A stretch of 64,000 nucleotides of DNA from Marinicella sediminis (GCF_002000055.1 NZ_MVBD01000002.1:310001-374000); one strand, 5' to 3'. Numbered from the stretch's first letter, positions 10,001 through 18,788 are shown. The notes: a model not told the origin generated them from the letters alone. Made by a program: numbers and translations.

Positions 10001-10647
10001 GCTTGCCCACCAGGACTGGGTGGGTGTTCTGCCAATTCCAGCATCGCCTGAAACAAAGTTCGGGCATCACCAGCTTCCTGTCGGGCCAATGACAGGTAGA
10101 GTGTTTTCTGTAACAACTCAGTCTCTCTCAGGTGCACATCCTGACTGCCTGCAAACCGAAGTTTTCCAGCCAACCAATCAATGATCATCTCAGGTCTTTG
10201 TGATTCGTAGTCGAGCAGTAATTTAGCCAGTCGTTGACTCAGTTGCCAACGCTTGGCACTGGCCAGTTGATCACCATCAGTGGTGGGCAAATAACGATTC
10301 AATGGCCGGTATTCCGGCATTTCACGCCAGTTATCCATTGTCAGTTTGCGCCACACAGACCAGGCCAGGTTATTTTGCGTTAACTGGGTGCTTTGCCGAC
10401 CAGTGATCTGGTTAATGAATTGCATCAGACCGGTTTCCAGAAATGGAAAGGCCACATTGGCACACACCCCATTGTGACTGGCCAGTTGTAACTGCAGATA
10501 ACGTTGCATATTGGCATTGGGAACCACGATGCTCGGCTGTACAAAAACCCCATTCTGCCGTTGTTCACGGGATACTTCATGAGCCAGTTTTGTAGCCAGC
10601 AACTCGACCGCGTGACTGAAATACAATTGAATTCTGGGGGTGTTCAT
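7096..10647 (-). CDS. recC: Exodeoxyribonuclease V gamma subunit RecC
   Basis: RecC recognises Chi and splits the DNA strands within RecBCD; it has helicase-like and nuclease-like folds without activity. The 1183-aa protein begins with IQLYFSHAVELLATKLA, typical of RecC N-termini, and includes PMRPIPFKITYVLGLSD, the conserved segment near the middle that in the family reads close to PMRSIPF. It is slightly longer than E. coli RecC (1122 aa). It is the first gene of the chain. In E. coli, ptrA lies between recC and recB; here the two overlap by four bases and no protease gene is present. Confidence 0.95.
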   Translation of the reverse strand: MNTPRIQLYFSHAVELLATKLAHEVSREQRQNGVFVQPSIVVPNANMQRYLQLQLASHNGVCANVAFPFLETGLMQFINQITGRQSTQLTQNNLAWSVWRKLTMDNWREMPEYRPLNRYLPTTDGDQLASAKRWQLSQRLAKLLLDYESQRPEMIIDWLAGKLRFAGSQDVHLRETELLQKTLYLSLARQEAGDARTLFQAMLELAEHPPSPGGQAIHVFTPSRLSQLHRKILNLLARHHTVHIYQLNVCAEYWEDVQTPAEARWLAAGLSQFRRIEPLVTDQQGLTLSKQDVAEQFTELPPMDDENPLLSAWGKPGREALKLFSELEEEAVYCEVHFAEQWLREEGQQSDSLLHAIQRQVMHRRHETRVVKDPSALMSLQLANAPTIEREVAAVYQSIVSNLQHNPKLNLSDVAVLVTDMNQYRFVIEQVFEEHNKRLGLHIPYAIVDSTVATESRYADAVTDLFQMLQDDLMRAAVFRWLDNPCVQAANQLSADDWQRWLDLSTQLGIYGGYQQLYHQDNVHHPEPFTWEQGLSRLRLALAVDLPDEAAAFPLTAEQLGQLTELIDTLYGWHVRFRKPMSTVQWQKQLSVMFEQLITVPEELAQEQVVQMALFDSLHKLAEAEPELILNWADIRQFIDQELKQIPAGKGHYLTGGVVCAALQPMRPIPFKITYVLGLSDTHFPGRVSKETLDLTHRSRRIGDINTIETNQYLFLETLMCTRERLYLSYVGKNLLKDEDISPSPVLLTLQKYATELLHREELDLAELPVHELPLLATHSGIFGQNGLPWPDIMVNFTSPKSQDGEAVVQCDKEVTTDLADAPEVVDVSLKELADYLQNPQRALLTKKGVLPAHPEDESQVEHEPFEWPPLKKHELFCEALALWFAAEQNASFAETLKSVYQQMLLHSSAPVEPFAQLESLTSHEDQLVAIKTEVAEVRPLGDVVLGDAPSQQSPGLQLPAIELSVSGGRVVRLHGLARQVYMSEAGLSHQLVFSSQKNISEWNDKLLQPFLHWCCWQLSDHPVAPDHQVLVLGADKTTGCTLKVVTNEAISFGQRTTIAQYLKTLVEDYLAEVDGFLPAAHLPAMTVNYKAKQAQDVPFLGSKSKSSSISYLAYLLDNLNREDRDQLSQTYQSAIQWREYENVLQLVECQPMNDYLKAYRQRFLPLYYMLKGVAPDQARRPG

Positions 10648-10734
10648 GTGCAGTTTGAATGATTCATGATGCCATCACAACGCACAATCGTCTCAAAAAG
10701 TGAGAACCGCTGACAACCGGTGCAACCACTGGCA

Positions 10735-11706
10735 CTAATACCTGATGGCTTTGACGATTTGATCACGACCGGATTTTTTGGCTTTATACAAGGCGTTGTC
10801 AAGGCGATGCAGCCACTCTCTGACTGACTCATCCTGGTATTTTTGTGCCACGGCCAGTGACAAAGTGATTTTAAACTGGCTGTTGATTTCACTGCTGGCA
10901 AAGGCATCATGCAAGTTCTTGGCCAACTGGTAAGCATGATCAAAATCACAGCCTGGGCACAGCACGGCAAACTCATCTCCGCCAATGCGGTAAAAGCAAC
11001 CCTCATTGCCCACCAAATCAGCCACCAGTTTGGTTGCCTGAATAAGCACGTCGTCACCAGTGGCATGACCATAATAATCATTGACCAGCTTAAAGTTATC
11101 CAGATCCAGCAAGATGGCAGATACCTCTGAATCGGTGCTCCCAAGATTGAGGGTATCCTGATTGAAAGCCCTCCTGTTTTTGACCCGGGTCAATACGTCT
11201 TCATTGGCAATCAACCTCAGGCGGGCATGCTGCTGATACATTTTTGAGGAAAATAAATGACAGAAAAAACTGGTGATGAATAATGTCATGGCGATGGAAA
11301 CCAGCTTGATCAATGGCAGTTCGATCAACAAAAACAAGATCACCACAGCAGAAACAGACCACAACAACAAAGCCTGTCGTGTTGGCAGTAAGTAAAACAC
11401 CAGGGCCACAGAAGGATAAGCCCAATAGACCTGATCCGGGCCTTTGAGAATGATTGTGGCGATGGTTCCGGCCACTGAAATGATGGCAATGGCCAAAGCT
11501 GGAAACTCGGTGGTTCGGGTTCTCAGAACATGAAGAAATACATACAAGCCAAACAGGGCCAGAACCAGATCCAGCACCGCAATGACATAATCCTCACTGA
11601 AATACCTGATCAATGAAAACAAACCCACACACACGGCGTAAGTAAGGCTCAAACCCATGATGATGATTTCCTTTTCTTTTCTCACGGTTTTGTTGGCTTC
11701 AGTCAT
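10735..11706 (-). CDS. Membrane-anchored diguanylate cyclase (GGDEF)
   Basis: A 323-aa protein that should make cyclic di-GMP from two GTP. About six hydrophobic segments fill residues 12-152, followed by a GGDEF domain with DLDNFKLVND (metal and substrate site, about 201-210) and the intact signature GGDEF at 242-246. The four residues at the usual inhibitory position are GNEG, not RxxD, so product feedback is probably missing. No recognised sensor domain stands between membrane and catalytic part. It lies 87 bases upstream of recC on the same strand and may share its transcript, though function does not suggest a link. Confidence 0.9.
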   Translation of the reverse strand: MTEANKTVRKEKEIIIMGLSLTYAVCVGLFSLIRYFSEDYVIAVLDLVLALFGLYVFLHVLRTRTTEFPALAIAIISVAGTIATIILKGPDQVYWAYPSVALVFYLLPTRQALLLWSVSAVVILFLLIELPLIKLVSIAMTLFITSFFCHLFSSKMYQQHARLRLIANEDVLTRVKNRRAFNQDTLNLGSTDSEVSAILLDLDNFKLVNDYYGHATGDDVLIQATKLVADLVGNEGCFYRIGGDEFAVLCPGCDFDHAYQLAKNLHDAFASSEINSQFKITLSLAVAQKYQDESVREWLHRLDNALYKAKKSGRDQIVKAIRY

Positions 11707-11770
11707 ACCTATGATTATATCTGCTGAGGGTCAGGCATTACAAGCGCACCGCTCTGAGGCAGTTGGATTG

Positions 11771-12163
11771 TCATTCGTAGGATTGATATGACTTTTCTTC
11801 CACCAGGTCTGAACCAGTGAGCAGGTTGATGTCTTTCTTTACTTTGGCCCGGTCATCATTCTGATAATACACGCTGCGGGCCAACTCGATGAATTGCTCA
11901 TCAAACTCCCGGTTTTTTTCTTTGATCCGAATATCATCTTCAATTTTCCACAATCTCAGATTGACTGCTTTAAGGCTTTCCTGCAAACGATCTGTATCGG
12001 CATTTTTCAATCCGGTCTGCTGCCAGGTTTGGTTTAACAATTGCAATTCATAATTGATGTTTTTCAATTTATCCTGATCAGTGATTTTTACTGATTTGAT
12101 TTCCAGGATGGTGATTTTGTCCAACAATTCACCCACAGACATGGGGGTACTGACTAAACTCAT
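11771..12163 (-). CDS. DUF6165-type small protein
   Basis: A 130-aa soluble, charged, mostly helical protein. The N-terminal stretch SVGELLDKITILEIK is characteristic of what I recall as the DUF6165 family, whose function is not known; some members occur near polysaccharide genes. There is no signal peptide or membrane segment. A strong Shine-Dalgarno (AGGAG, 8 bases before the ATG) lies inside the last codons of the preceding gene, which ends only 3 bases before this start, so the two are probably translated as a pair. Confidence 0.7.
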   Translation of the reverse strand: MSLVSTPMSVGELLDKITILEIKSVKITDQDKLKNINYELQLLNQTWQQTGLKNADTDRLQESLKAVNLRLWKIEDDIRIKEKNREFDEQFIELARSVYYQNDDRAKVKKDINLLTGSDLVEEKSYQSYE

Positions 12164-12166
12164 CGG

Positions 12167-12571
12167 TTATTCTCCTAATTCATCGGTGTCAAACTGACCG
12201 GTGATTTTTTTCTTGAAATGAGACCAGGAAATACCTAATCCCAGAATGACTGAAATGGTGATGATCATCACCCAGGACATGATCCCCGGATTACTCAGAT
12301 CAAGCCAACCCTGATCCACAAATAACCACACCAAAGTACCACAAAAGGCGACCACGAATAAAATCCCCAGAATTCCCAGAGACTTGACCGTGGCTGACAG
12401 ATAGAACAGATAACAGCCCAGTGCCACAATCACCGCCAGTATTTTCAACGGCAACTGCGCGTCATTCAATGGCATCATCCAATGGTACAATGAATAGCCG
12501 GAAGGGTTGTATGTGGCAAAGACCAGAATAAATGCAAACAGCCAGCGCAAAAAAAATCCTGACAGATTCAT
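12167..12571 (-). CDS. DUF6524-type four-helix inner-membrane protein
   Basis: A 134-aa protein with four hydrophobic segments and a charged C-terminal tail (HFKKKITGQFDTDELGE). The motif YNPSGYSLYHW near the start matches what I recall of the DUF6524 family; function unknown. An in-frame TTG 15 bases upstream exists, but ATG 12569-12571 has a GGAA element nine bases before it and is preferred. It is directly followed by the DUF6165 gene, so these two small genes form a unit, divergent from mltF. Confidence 0.7.
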   Translation of the reverse strand: MNLSGFFLRWLFAFILVFATYNPSGYSLYHWMMPLNDAQLPLKILAVIVALGCYLFYLSATVKSLGILGILFVVAFCGTLVWLFVDQGWLDLSNPGIMSWVMIITISVILGLGISWSHFKKKITGQFDTDELGE

Positions 12572-12602
12572 GTGTGTTGTTTCCAATCGTTAAAAAGGGT
12601 CA

Positions 12603-12609
12603 TTATAAT
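12603..12609. promoter_or_regulatory. Palindromic -10 region between the DUF6524 gene and mltF
   Basis: The 10-base palindrome CATTATAATG (12601-12610) gives a perfect TATAAT on both strands in the 102-base divergent gap. The -35 regions are weak on both sides, so I cannot say which direction, or whether both, uses it. Confidence 0.4.
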
Positions 12610-12673
12610 GTAGACTGATGAGAATGACAGCGGGAAAAAGAACAATGAAACCATTAAGACACAGGTTTGACGA

Positions 12674-14101
12674 TTGACGGACCATGAAGATATAAAACAG
12701 TCATATGTCAAAAGGCTGTTGCAACAGCTCCTGCTGGTGTTGTTCATCATGCTGGGTTTCGTGATGCTGTTCAGCCCGTTGCGACAAACTTCCCAATGGG
12801 AGTTGATTGAACAACGCGGTGTGCTGAAATACGGCACCCGGATCTCATTGTTGTCATATTTTCGGGTGACAGATGATGTGGTTGGTTATGAGCATCAGTT
12901 ACTCAAAGCCTTTTGCGAACAAAATAACCTGCAACTTGAACCGGTGGTTTTTGAAAACAATGGAGCCATGTTGGCTGCCCTCGAATCCGGAGAAATTGAT
13001 TTGGCAGGAGGCCACTTATCACGCACCAAATCCCGGGCCATGTCATATCAGTTCTCTGCTCCCATCAGTGAAACAGCCATCAATCTGGTGACTCATTTTG
13101 ATTTTCGGCATGAAACCTCACTGGATGCCTTCGAACCAGCCCGGGGGGAATTGATCGGTAACAGCAGCTATGCTGAATTACTTGATGAGCTGGCTGACTT
13201 TTCACCGAAAAACCTTGTGTTGACCAATCGGTTCTCATTGTTTGAGCTGATCAAAAAAATCAATTCAAAAGACCTCGATTACACTTTTGCAGACGCAGAA
13301 ATTGTTGATATTTATCAATATTTTGTGCCGGGAATTTATCAAACAATTCAACTTTCTCCAAAAGAAGATGTGGTGTTCATGACCCACCTGTATCGCAGCG
13401 AAGAATTACTCCTACATTTGAATCAATTCATTCAACAGGCACGCAAGGATGGTTTATTGAATAACTTCAGGAATGACCTGATGAAACACATCCCCGATAT
13501 CGATGTGGCCGATACGGTCACTTTCTTTGATAAGCTGCAAAGCGTCTGGCCTGACATCAAAGACCTGGTACTTGAAGTGGCTGAAGAAGAAGGCTTTGAT
13601 CCGGCGTTGCTTGCTGCCATCAGTTATCAAGAGTCCCACTGGGATCCGGATGCAGTCTCTATCTCCGGCGTCAAGGGCCTGATGATGCTGACCGCCACCA
13701 CAGCGGAAGAACTGAACATTGAAGATCGCACTGATCCACGTCAAAGCCTGATTGGTGGCATCCGATATTTTCGCAACATGCAAAACAAGATACCACAACG
13801 CATTGAAGAACCAGACAAATCATTGTTCGCTTTGGCGGCGTACAATATTGGTTATGGTCATTTGGAGGATGCCAGAATTCTGGCACAAAGTGCCGGAAAA
13901 GATCCGGATGTCTGGCTGGATGTTGAACCCTTTTTAAAACAGTTGAACAACACAGCCATGGCCCCTATGCTGAGGTTTGGCAATGCCGACGGCAGAACCG
14001 CAGTCATTTACGTGAACAACATCATGACCTACCAACAACTGATGGCCTGGAAGTTGCAAAAAGACCGCACCGCTGCTCATTGGAACAAACCCATTATGTG
14101 A
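12674..14101 (+). CDS. mltF: Membrane-bound lytic murein transglycosylase F
   Basis: MltF cleaves peptidoglycan between MurNAc and GlcNAc to give 1,6-anhydro ends, in the periplasm at the membrane. The 475-aa protein has an N-terminal membrane anchor (about residues 14-35), a solute-binding type domain (SBP_bac_3, about 45-280), and an SLT catalytic domain with the catalytic glutamate in SYQES at about residue 320, followed by GLMMLT and AAYNIGYGH. The frame opens only four bases after a stop, and TTG at 12674, preceded by AGG at eight bases, is the only start that keeps the anchor complete. E. coli MltF is 518 aa. Its products feed the anhydro-MurNAc recycling genes nearby. Confidence 0.9.
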   Translation: MTDHEDIKQSYVKRLLQQLLLVLFIMLGFVMLFSPLRQTSQWELIEQRGVLKYGTRISLLSYFRVTDDVVGYEHQLLKAFCEQNNLQLEPVVFENNGAMLAALESGEIDLAGGHLSRTKSRAMSYQFSAPISETAINLVTHFDFRHETSLDAFEPARGELIGNSSYAELLDELADFSPKNLVLTNRFSLFELIKKINSKDLDYTFADAEIVDIYQYFVPGIYQTIQLSPKEDVVFMTHLYRSEELLLHLNQFIQQARKDGLLNNFRNDLMKHIPDIDVADTVTFFDKLQSVWPDIKDLVLEVAEEEGFDPALLAAISYQESHWDPDAVSISGVKGLMMLTATTAEELNIEDRTDPRQSLIGGIRYFRNMQNKIPQRIEEPDKSLFALAAYNIGYGHLEDARILAQSAGKDPDVWLDVEPFLKQLNNTAMAPMLRFGNADGRTAVIYVNNIMTYQQLMAWKLQKDRTAAHWNKPIM

Positions 14102-14171
14102 ACCAATGCTCATTTTCTGTGTGTTCACAAAACATTTAACAAAATGCTACAATTAATTGAGTCAGGGTCAG

Positions 14172-14180
14172 TGCTATAAT
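14172..14180 (+). promoter_or_regulatory. Extended -10 promoter of the PP2C gene
   Basis: TGCTATAAT is a perfect extended -10 element 18 bases before the start codon. The -35 region is poor, as is usual with this type. The predicted leader is about 12 bases and A-rich. Confidence 0.5.
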
Positions 14181-14198
14181 CAAAAAAAAAATTATTGA

Positions 14199-14906
14199 AT
14201 GAACATCAACTTAGGACATACTTCTCATTCCGGCATCAAACGGGATCACAATGAAGACACCTATGGCATTGATTTGGATGCCGGGTTATTTCTGGTGGCC
14301 GACGGTATGGGCGGTCACGATCATGGAGAAATTGCCAGCGCACTGGCCAGAGATCACATCCTCCATGCCATCAAAGATGGCGTTTCCATCAAACAAGCCA
14401 TTCTTGATGCCAATCAGGAAATCATTAACAGCTCGCTGGAAAAACCAGGTGATTTACCCATGGGCACCACCATTGCACTGCTGAAAACCAATGGCTCTCG
14501 TTTTGATTGTGTCTGGGTGGGAGATTCCAGGGTATATAAGCTCTCTGACAATCACCTGGAGCCAATCAGCTCTGACCACTCCTATGTTCAGGAATTGGTT
14601 GACCAGGACCTGATCACTGCAGAACAGGCAAGATCACATCCACACAGAAATGTAGTCACTCAGGCATTGGGTGTCACTGACAACAGCGAAATCGTCATTT
14701 CAGAAAAACATGGCACCATCAAAAAGCATGATAAATTCCTGATATGTACCGATGGCCTCACTGAAGAAGTGGACGATCAAACCATCAAAGAAATCATGAG
14801 CAAAGCACTGGAGCCCAAAGAGATTGGTGATCAACTGATGATACAGGCCCTGGAAAACGGTGGTTCGGATAACATCACTGCCATCATTGTCGAATTCATT
14901 GGCTAA
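14199..14906 (+). CDS. PP2C-type serine/threonine protein phosphatase (PrpC/Stp family)
   Basis: A 235-aa metal-dependent phosphatase that removes phosphate from Ser/Thr residues of proteins. Family motifs are intact: RDHNED (15-20), VADGMGGH (33-40), GTTIALL, WVGDSRVY, CTDGLTEEVDD and GGSDNITAI. It is a stand-alone cytoplasmic catalytic domain without membrane segment. The usual partner, a Hanks-type kinase (PknB/Stk), is not next to it or elsewhere in the window. The start codon follows an A-rich stretch without Shine-Dalgarno. It is monocistronic, convergent with anmK. Confidence 0.92.
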   Translation: MNINLGHTSHSGIKRDHNEDTYGIDLDAGLFLVADGMGGHDHGEIASALARDHILHAIKDGVSIKQAILDANQEIINSSLEKPGDLPMGTTIALLKTNGSRFDCVWVGDSRVYKLSDNHLEPISSDHSYVQELVDQDLITAEQARSHPHRNVVTQALGVTDNSEIVISEKHGTIKKHDKFLICTDGLTEEVDDQTIKEIMSKALEPKEIGDQLMIQALENGGSDNITAIIVEFIG

Positions 14907-14951
14907 TTACCAAAAAAGACTTTAACAAATCCAGATAAGTCATTGATTTTA

Positions 14952-16043
14952 TTATCTGATCGATTTGTGAAGTACGCCATAAACATGGGCTTGAGCAGCA
15001 CCGGTTACAGCACGCAAATCGGTCTGCATTCTTTGACTGTTTTGCCATGCAAGCCAGGCCATCAGAACCGCCTCCACATCATCAGGTGCTACGCCTAAGC
15101 TGGCGGTGCTCAACACCGGAACAGATAGCTCATCTGACAAAGCATTCATCAGGGCGCTGTTATGCACGCCACCACCACACACATACACCTCATCAACCAC
15201 AACTTCGGTTGCTTCCAGTGCAGCGGCCACACTTTTAGCCGTCAATGCCAGCAGGGTCCGCTGAACATCTACTGCCCGGTATTGCCGGTCTGCAAGCATG
15301 TCATCAAGCCATTCAAGGTTAAACAACTCCCTGCCGGTACTTTTGGGAGGCTGCCGCTGAAAGTAAGGATCGGCCAGCAATTGGCTCAGTAAATCGGCAA
15401 TGACTTGTCCTTGTGCGGCCCATTGTCCACCTGAGTCAAGGTCTACACCCAAATGCCTGGCACACCAGCCATCCAGCAAACAATTGGCCGGTCCGGTGTC
15501 AAACCCAATCAAATGCTGACCTTTCCTGACAGTCAGATTGGCGATACCACCGAGGTTAAGGATGGCAGCCGGCCGTTTGATAAGGCGCAATAAGTGTTGA
15601 TGAAATGCCGGAGCCAATGGCGCGCCCTGCCCGCCCAGAGCAACATCCATTTGCCGGAATTCAGCGACCGTATCGATACCGGTCAGTGCTGCCACCATGG
15701 CAGCAGAACCCCACTGTATCGTATTGGCATGGGTGTGGTCAGGGTCATGATAGATGGTTTGCCCATGCAGACCCAACACAGATACTTCATGAGGATGTAT
15801 TTGTTGACTTGCCAATAACTCACCAACGACTTCGGCATAGAACCGGGCCAGTCGGATATCCAGCTGGCTGAGCTCAGACAGTTCAGCACTTTGTTCACTG
15901 ATCAATTTGTGCAAGGTGGCTTTTAAATGATCAGGATAGCATTTGAAGTGAGTTGCCAGGGTTTTTTGTCGCACCCCAAAATCAACCAAAGCCACATCGA
16001 CACCATCACAAGAGGTGCCGGACATCACACCAATGCAGAGCAT
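14952..16043 (-). CDS. anmK: Anhydro-N-acetylmuramic acid kinase
   Basis: AnmK opens the 1,6-anhydro ring of anhydro-MurNAc and phosphorylates it with ATP to MurNAc-6-phosphate, a step in peptidoglycan recycling. The 363-aa protein begins with MSGTSCDGVDVAL (phosphate-binding loop, residues 7-19), followed by LGLHGQTIYH, NLGGIANLT and FDTGPANCL, and the late CGGGVHN motif; all are typical. Length matches E. coli (369 aa). Its start overlaps the stop of the M23 gene by one base (TGATG), an arrangement common in gammaproteobacteria next to divergent tyrS. Confidence 0.96.
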   Translation of the reverse strand: MLCIGVMSGTSCDGVDVALVDFGVRQKTLATHFKCYPDHLKATLHKLISEQSAELSELSQLDIRLARFYAEVVGELLASQQIHPHEVSVLGLHGQTIYHDPDHTHANTIQWGSAAMVAALTGIDTVAEFRQMDVALGGQGAPLAPAFHQHLLRLIKRPAAILNLGGIANLTVRKGQHLIGFDTGPANCLLDGWCARHLGVDLDSGGQWAAQGQVIADLLSQLLADPYFQRQPPKSTGRELFNLEWLDDMLADRQYRAVDVQRTLLALTAKSVAAALEATEVVVDEVYVCGGGVHNSALMNALSDELSVPVLSTASLGVAPDDVEAVLMAWLAWQNSQRMQTDLRAVTGAAQAHVYGVLHKSIR

Positions 16044-17338
16044 CAGTTGGCAGCCACCAAAGGTTCTTGCAGATGGCTGAGCTGACTCAACAGTGGCGTG
16101 GCATAACTCATGAAGTCGGTCATCAGATCAGACGACAACGGTTTGGACTTGGGCAATGACACTGTTCGCGGATTGCGATGCACGCCATTGTAGATAAATT
16201 CATAATGCAGATGGGGGGCCGTTGACAGTCCGGTTGATCCCACATAGCCAATGGTTTGACCTTGTTTCACCCGAGCCCCTTTTTTCACCGCCTTCCTGGA
16301 AAAATGCAGGTATTTGGTAACGATGCCATTGGGGTGCTGAATGAACACGTAGTTGCCATTGTATTTGTTATAGGCGGCCTCGATCACACGACCACTACCA
16401 GCGGCATAAACCGGTGTACCGGTGGGTGCCCGGTAATCAATCCCGCGATGCGCCTTGACTCGATTGGTGATGGGGTGCTTGCGTTTTGGGTTAAAGTTGG
16501 AACTGATGTAAGAGAAATTCAGCGGTGCCCTGAGGAAGGCTTTTTTCATGGCCCGTCCGTCTGGTGCGTAATAACTGCCATCACCATCAGCATCCTCATA
16601 ATAAACCGCTTCATAGGTCTTACCCTGGTTGGTGAAACTAGCTGCCAGGATTTTGCCATCGGTCAGGTAATCACCATTTTTATACACCTGTTCATAGATC
16701 AGGCTGAATGAATCACCGCTTCTGATTTCCAGCACAAAATCTATATCCCAACTGAATATATTGGCCAGTTTCATGACCATGTTATCAGTCAAACCGGCGG
16801 CTTTACCGGCACCGAACAATGAATTGCTGATCACTCCCTGTGCATTGACCAAACGGATCTGTTGATCATGGGTAATGATCTCAGTAGAGATTTGTTGCAT
16901 GTCATGATGAATGATCAGTTCCTCAAATTCCGAAGCCTGATAGCGCAACTGAGTCAACTCTCCTTCCGGAGTCAGGGTAAAATGAATGTCATTTCCTGGC
17001 ATGACTTTCACCAGTCGCTTGCTGTCTTCATTGAAATGAGCAATTTTAAGCAACAAGGCCTGAGACAAACCCATGTCGGTAAAAATCCCCGATAACGTCT
17101 GCCCTTTTTGTACAGTAACGGCTTTATGAATGAACTGTTCGGACCCCACCAGGCCGCGTTCAGCAAAACTCAACAACGGTCTGTCCGGCAACTGGATATC
17201 TAAAGACGCCTGACTGAGTGGGCGTTCTGTGTGGGCATCAGCATCGACAGAAATGATGTCTGAGATGGCATACATAACAAACAATGCCATGACCAGGATG
17301 ACCAGTTTTTTGGCTTTGGGTTGCCGTTGTATGAACAC
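16043..17338 (-). CDS. M23-family murein endopeptidase (MepM-like)
   Basis: A 431-aa periplasmic zinc peptidase expected to cut peptide cross-links in peptidoglycan. An N-terminal anchor (residues 10-27) is followed by an OapA/LysM-like region (about 70-160), then the LytM domain with HRGID (H297, D301) and the HLH zinc motif (H376, H378) in APHLHYEF; all metal ligands are present, so it should be active and not a NlpD/EnvC-type activator. It is transcribed with anmK and diverges from tyrS, the standard arrangement in Pseudomonas and relatives. Confidence 0.92.
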   Translation of the reverse strand: MFIQRQPKAKKLVILVMALFVMYAISDIISVDADAHTERPLSQASLDIQLPDRPLLSFAERGLVGSEQFIHKAVTVQKGQTLSGIFTDMGLSQALLLKIAHFNEDSKRLVKVMPGNDIHFTLTPEGELTQLRYQASEFEELIIHHDMQQISTEIITHDQQIRLVNAQGVISNSLFGAGKAAGLTDNMVMKLANIFSWDIDFVLEIRSGDSFSLIYEQVYKNGDYLTDGKILAASFTNQGKTYEAVYYEDADGDGSYYAPDGRAMKKAFLRAPLNFSYISSNFNPKRKHPITNRVKAHRGIDYRAPTGTPVYAAGSGRVIEAAYNKYNGNYVFIQHPNGIVTKYLHFSRKAVKKGARVKQGQTIGYVGSTGLSTAPHLHYEFIYNGVHRNPRTVSLPKSKPLSSDLMTDFMSYATPLLSQLSHLQEPLVAAN

Positions 17339-17537
17339 CTTTATGCGGGACAGTTGTCGGTCAAAAGTGATGTTTTGACGTTGTTTACGTATGGCTTGCG
17401 CTTTGATAATGCTGTTTCCACCGGGATTCTTTGATTGACTGAGATTATAGATTATTTTTTACCCCAATGGTTCATTTGAGGTTCTAAATATCCGCTGTTT
17501 TCTGTAGAATTAACCCCTTTTTAACGCATTAACCAAC

Positions 17538-18734
17538 ATGTCAGTACAAGACGCCCTGGATTTAATCTGTCGTGGCACCGACGAAGTGATCAAACTGGAA
17601 GAGCTCGAAGCCAAGCTCAAAGCCGGCAAAACATTACGGGTCAAAGCCGGATTTGACCCCACCGCACCAGACATCCATGTCGGTCACACGGTATTGATCA
17701 ACAAAATGAAACAGTTTCAGGACCTTGGTCATGAAGTGATTTTCCTGATTGGCGACTTCACCGGTATGATTGGCGATCCGACCGGCAAAAGCGCCACCCG
17801 CAAAGCATTAACCCGGGAAGAAGTTCTGGAAAATGCCAAAACTTATCAGGAACAAATCTATAAAATTCTCGACCGCGAGAAAACCATCATTGAATTCAAT
17901 TCAAATTGGTTCAAAGACATGAGTGCTGCTGACATGATTGAATTATCGGCCAAGTATAATGTGGCACGCATGCTGGAACGCGATGATTTCAACAAGCGTT
18001 ACAAAAGCGGTCAATCCATTGCCATTCATGAATTCATGTACCCATTGGTGCAAGGCTACGACTCTGTGGCCCTTAAATGCGATGTGGAATTGGGAGGAAC
18101 GGACCAAAAATTCAACCTGTTGGTGGGTCGCCATCTGCAGGCTCAGGTCGGCCAGGATCCTCAAATTGTCATTACCATGCCCCTGCTCGAAGGCCTGGAT
18201 GGGGTGAACAAAATGTCCAAGTCTTTGGATAACTACATCGGCATTGATGATGCACCCACCGACATGTTCGGCAAAGTCATGTCCATCTCAGATGATTTGA
18301 TGTGGCGATATTTCGAGTTGCTGAGTTTCCATTCAAATCAGCACATCGAACAACTCAAAACAGAAGTGGGCGCTGGCAAAAACCCCCGTGACGTTAAGTT
18401 TGCCCTGGCCATGGAACTGATTGAACGCTTTCACGATCAGGCTGCTGCAGAACAAGCCCTGGCAGCCTTCAAAGCTCAATTCCAGAAAGGCGCCATTCCC
18501 GATGACATTGATGAACTTGAACTGGTGACAGAAGACGGTGTGATGGGAATTGCCCACATACTCAAAAATGCCGGACTGTGTGTCAGTACCTCAGACGCCA
18601 TCCGCATGGTCAAGCAAGGTGCAGTCAAAATCAATGGTGAAAAAGTGGCCGATCCGAAACAGACTTTTCCGGCCGGCACGCACGACGTGTTTCAGGTAGG
18701 CAAAAGAAAATTTGCTAAAATCAAATTGACCTGA
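17538..18734 (+). CDS. tyrS: Tyrosyl-tRNA synthetase
   Basis: Charges tRNA-Tyr with tyrosine. The 398-aa class I enzyme has the HIGH motif as HVGH (47-50) and KMSKS at about 225-229, with an S4 RNA-binding domain at the C-terminus ([19 protein letters not shown]). The length and S4 ending fit the shorter TyrS subgroup (about 400 aa) rather than E. coli TyrS (424 aa). No clear Shine-Dalgarno precedes the ATG. The gene ends in a strong hairpin terminator shared with the opposite DUF481 gene. Confidence 0.97.
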   Translation: MSVQDALDLICRGTDEVIKLEELEAKLKAGKTLRVKAGFDPTAPDIHVGHTVLINKMKQFQDLGHEVIFLIGDFTGMIGDPTGKSATRKALTREEVLENAKTYQEQIYKILDREKTIIEFNSNWFKDMSAADMIELSAKYNVARMLERDDFNKRYKSGQSIAIHEFMYPLVQGYDSVALKCDVELGGTDQKFNLLVGRHLQAQVGQDPQIVITMPLLEGLDGVNKMSKSLDNYIGIDDAPTDMFGKVMSISDDLMWRYFELLSFHSNQHIEQLKTEVGAGKNPRDVKFALAMELIERFHDQAAAEQALAAFKAQFQKGAIPDDIDELELVTEDGVMGIAHILKNAGLCVSTSDAIRMVKQGAVKINGEKVADPKQTFPAGTHDVFQVGKRKFAKIKLT

Positions 18735-18758
18735 TCGGATCATGCTGTCGTTAAACAC

Positions 18759-18788
18759 AAAAAAAGCCCGGTTCTCCGGGCTTTTTTA
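18759..18788. terminator. Bidirectional terminator between tyrS and the DUF481 gene
   Basis: AGCCCGG and CCGGGCT form a GC-rich stem with a four-base loop (TTCT), with an A tract on the left and a T tract on the right, so it can stop transcription from both converging genes. Confidence 0.9.

Noticed and set aside
10644-11144. 166-codon minus-strand frame between recC and the diguanylate cyclase
   Set aside because: It runs out of frame through the GGDEF domain and gives Trp/Cys-rich sequence; the GGDEF frame is the real one.
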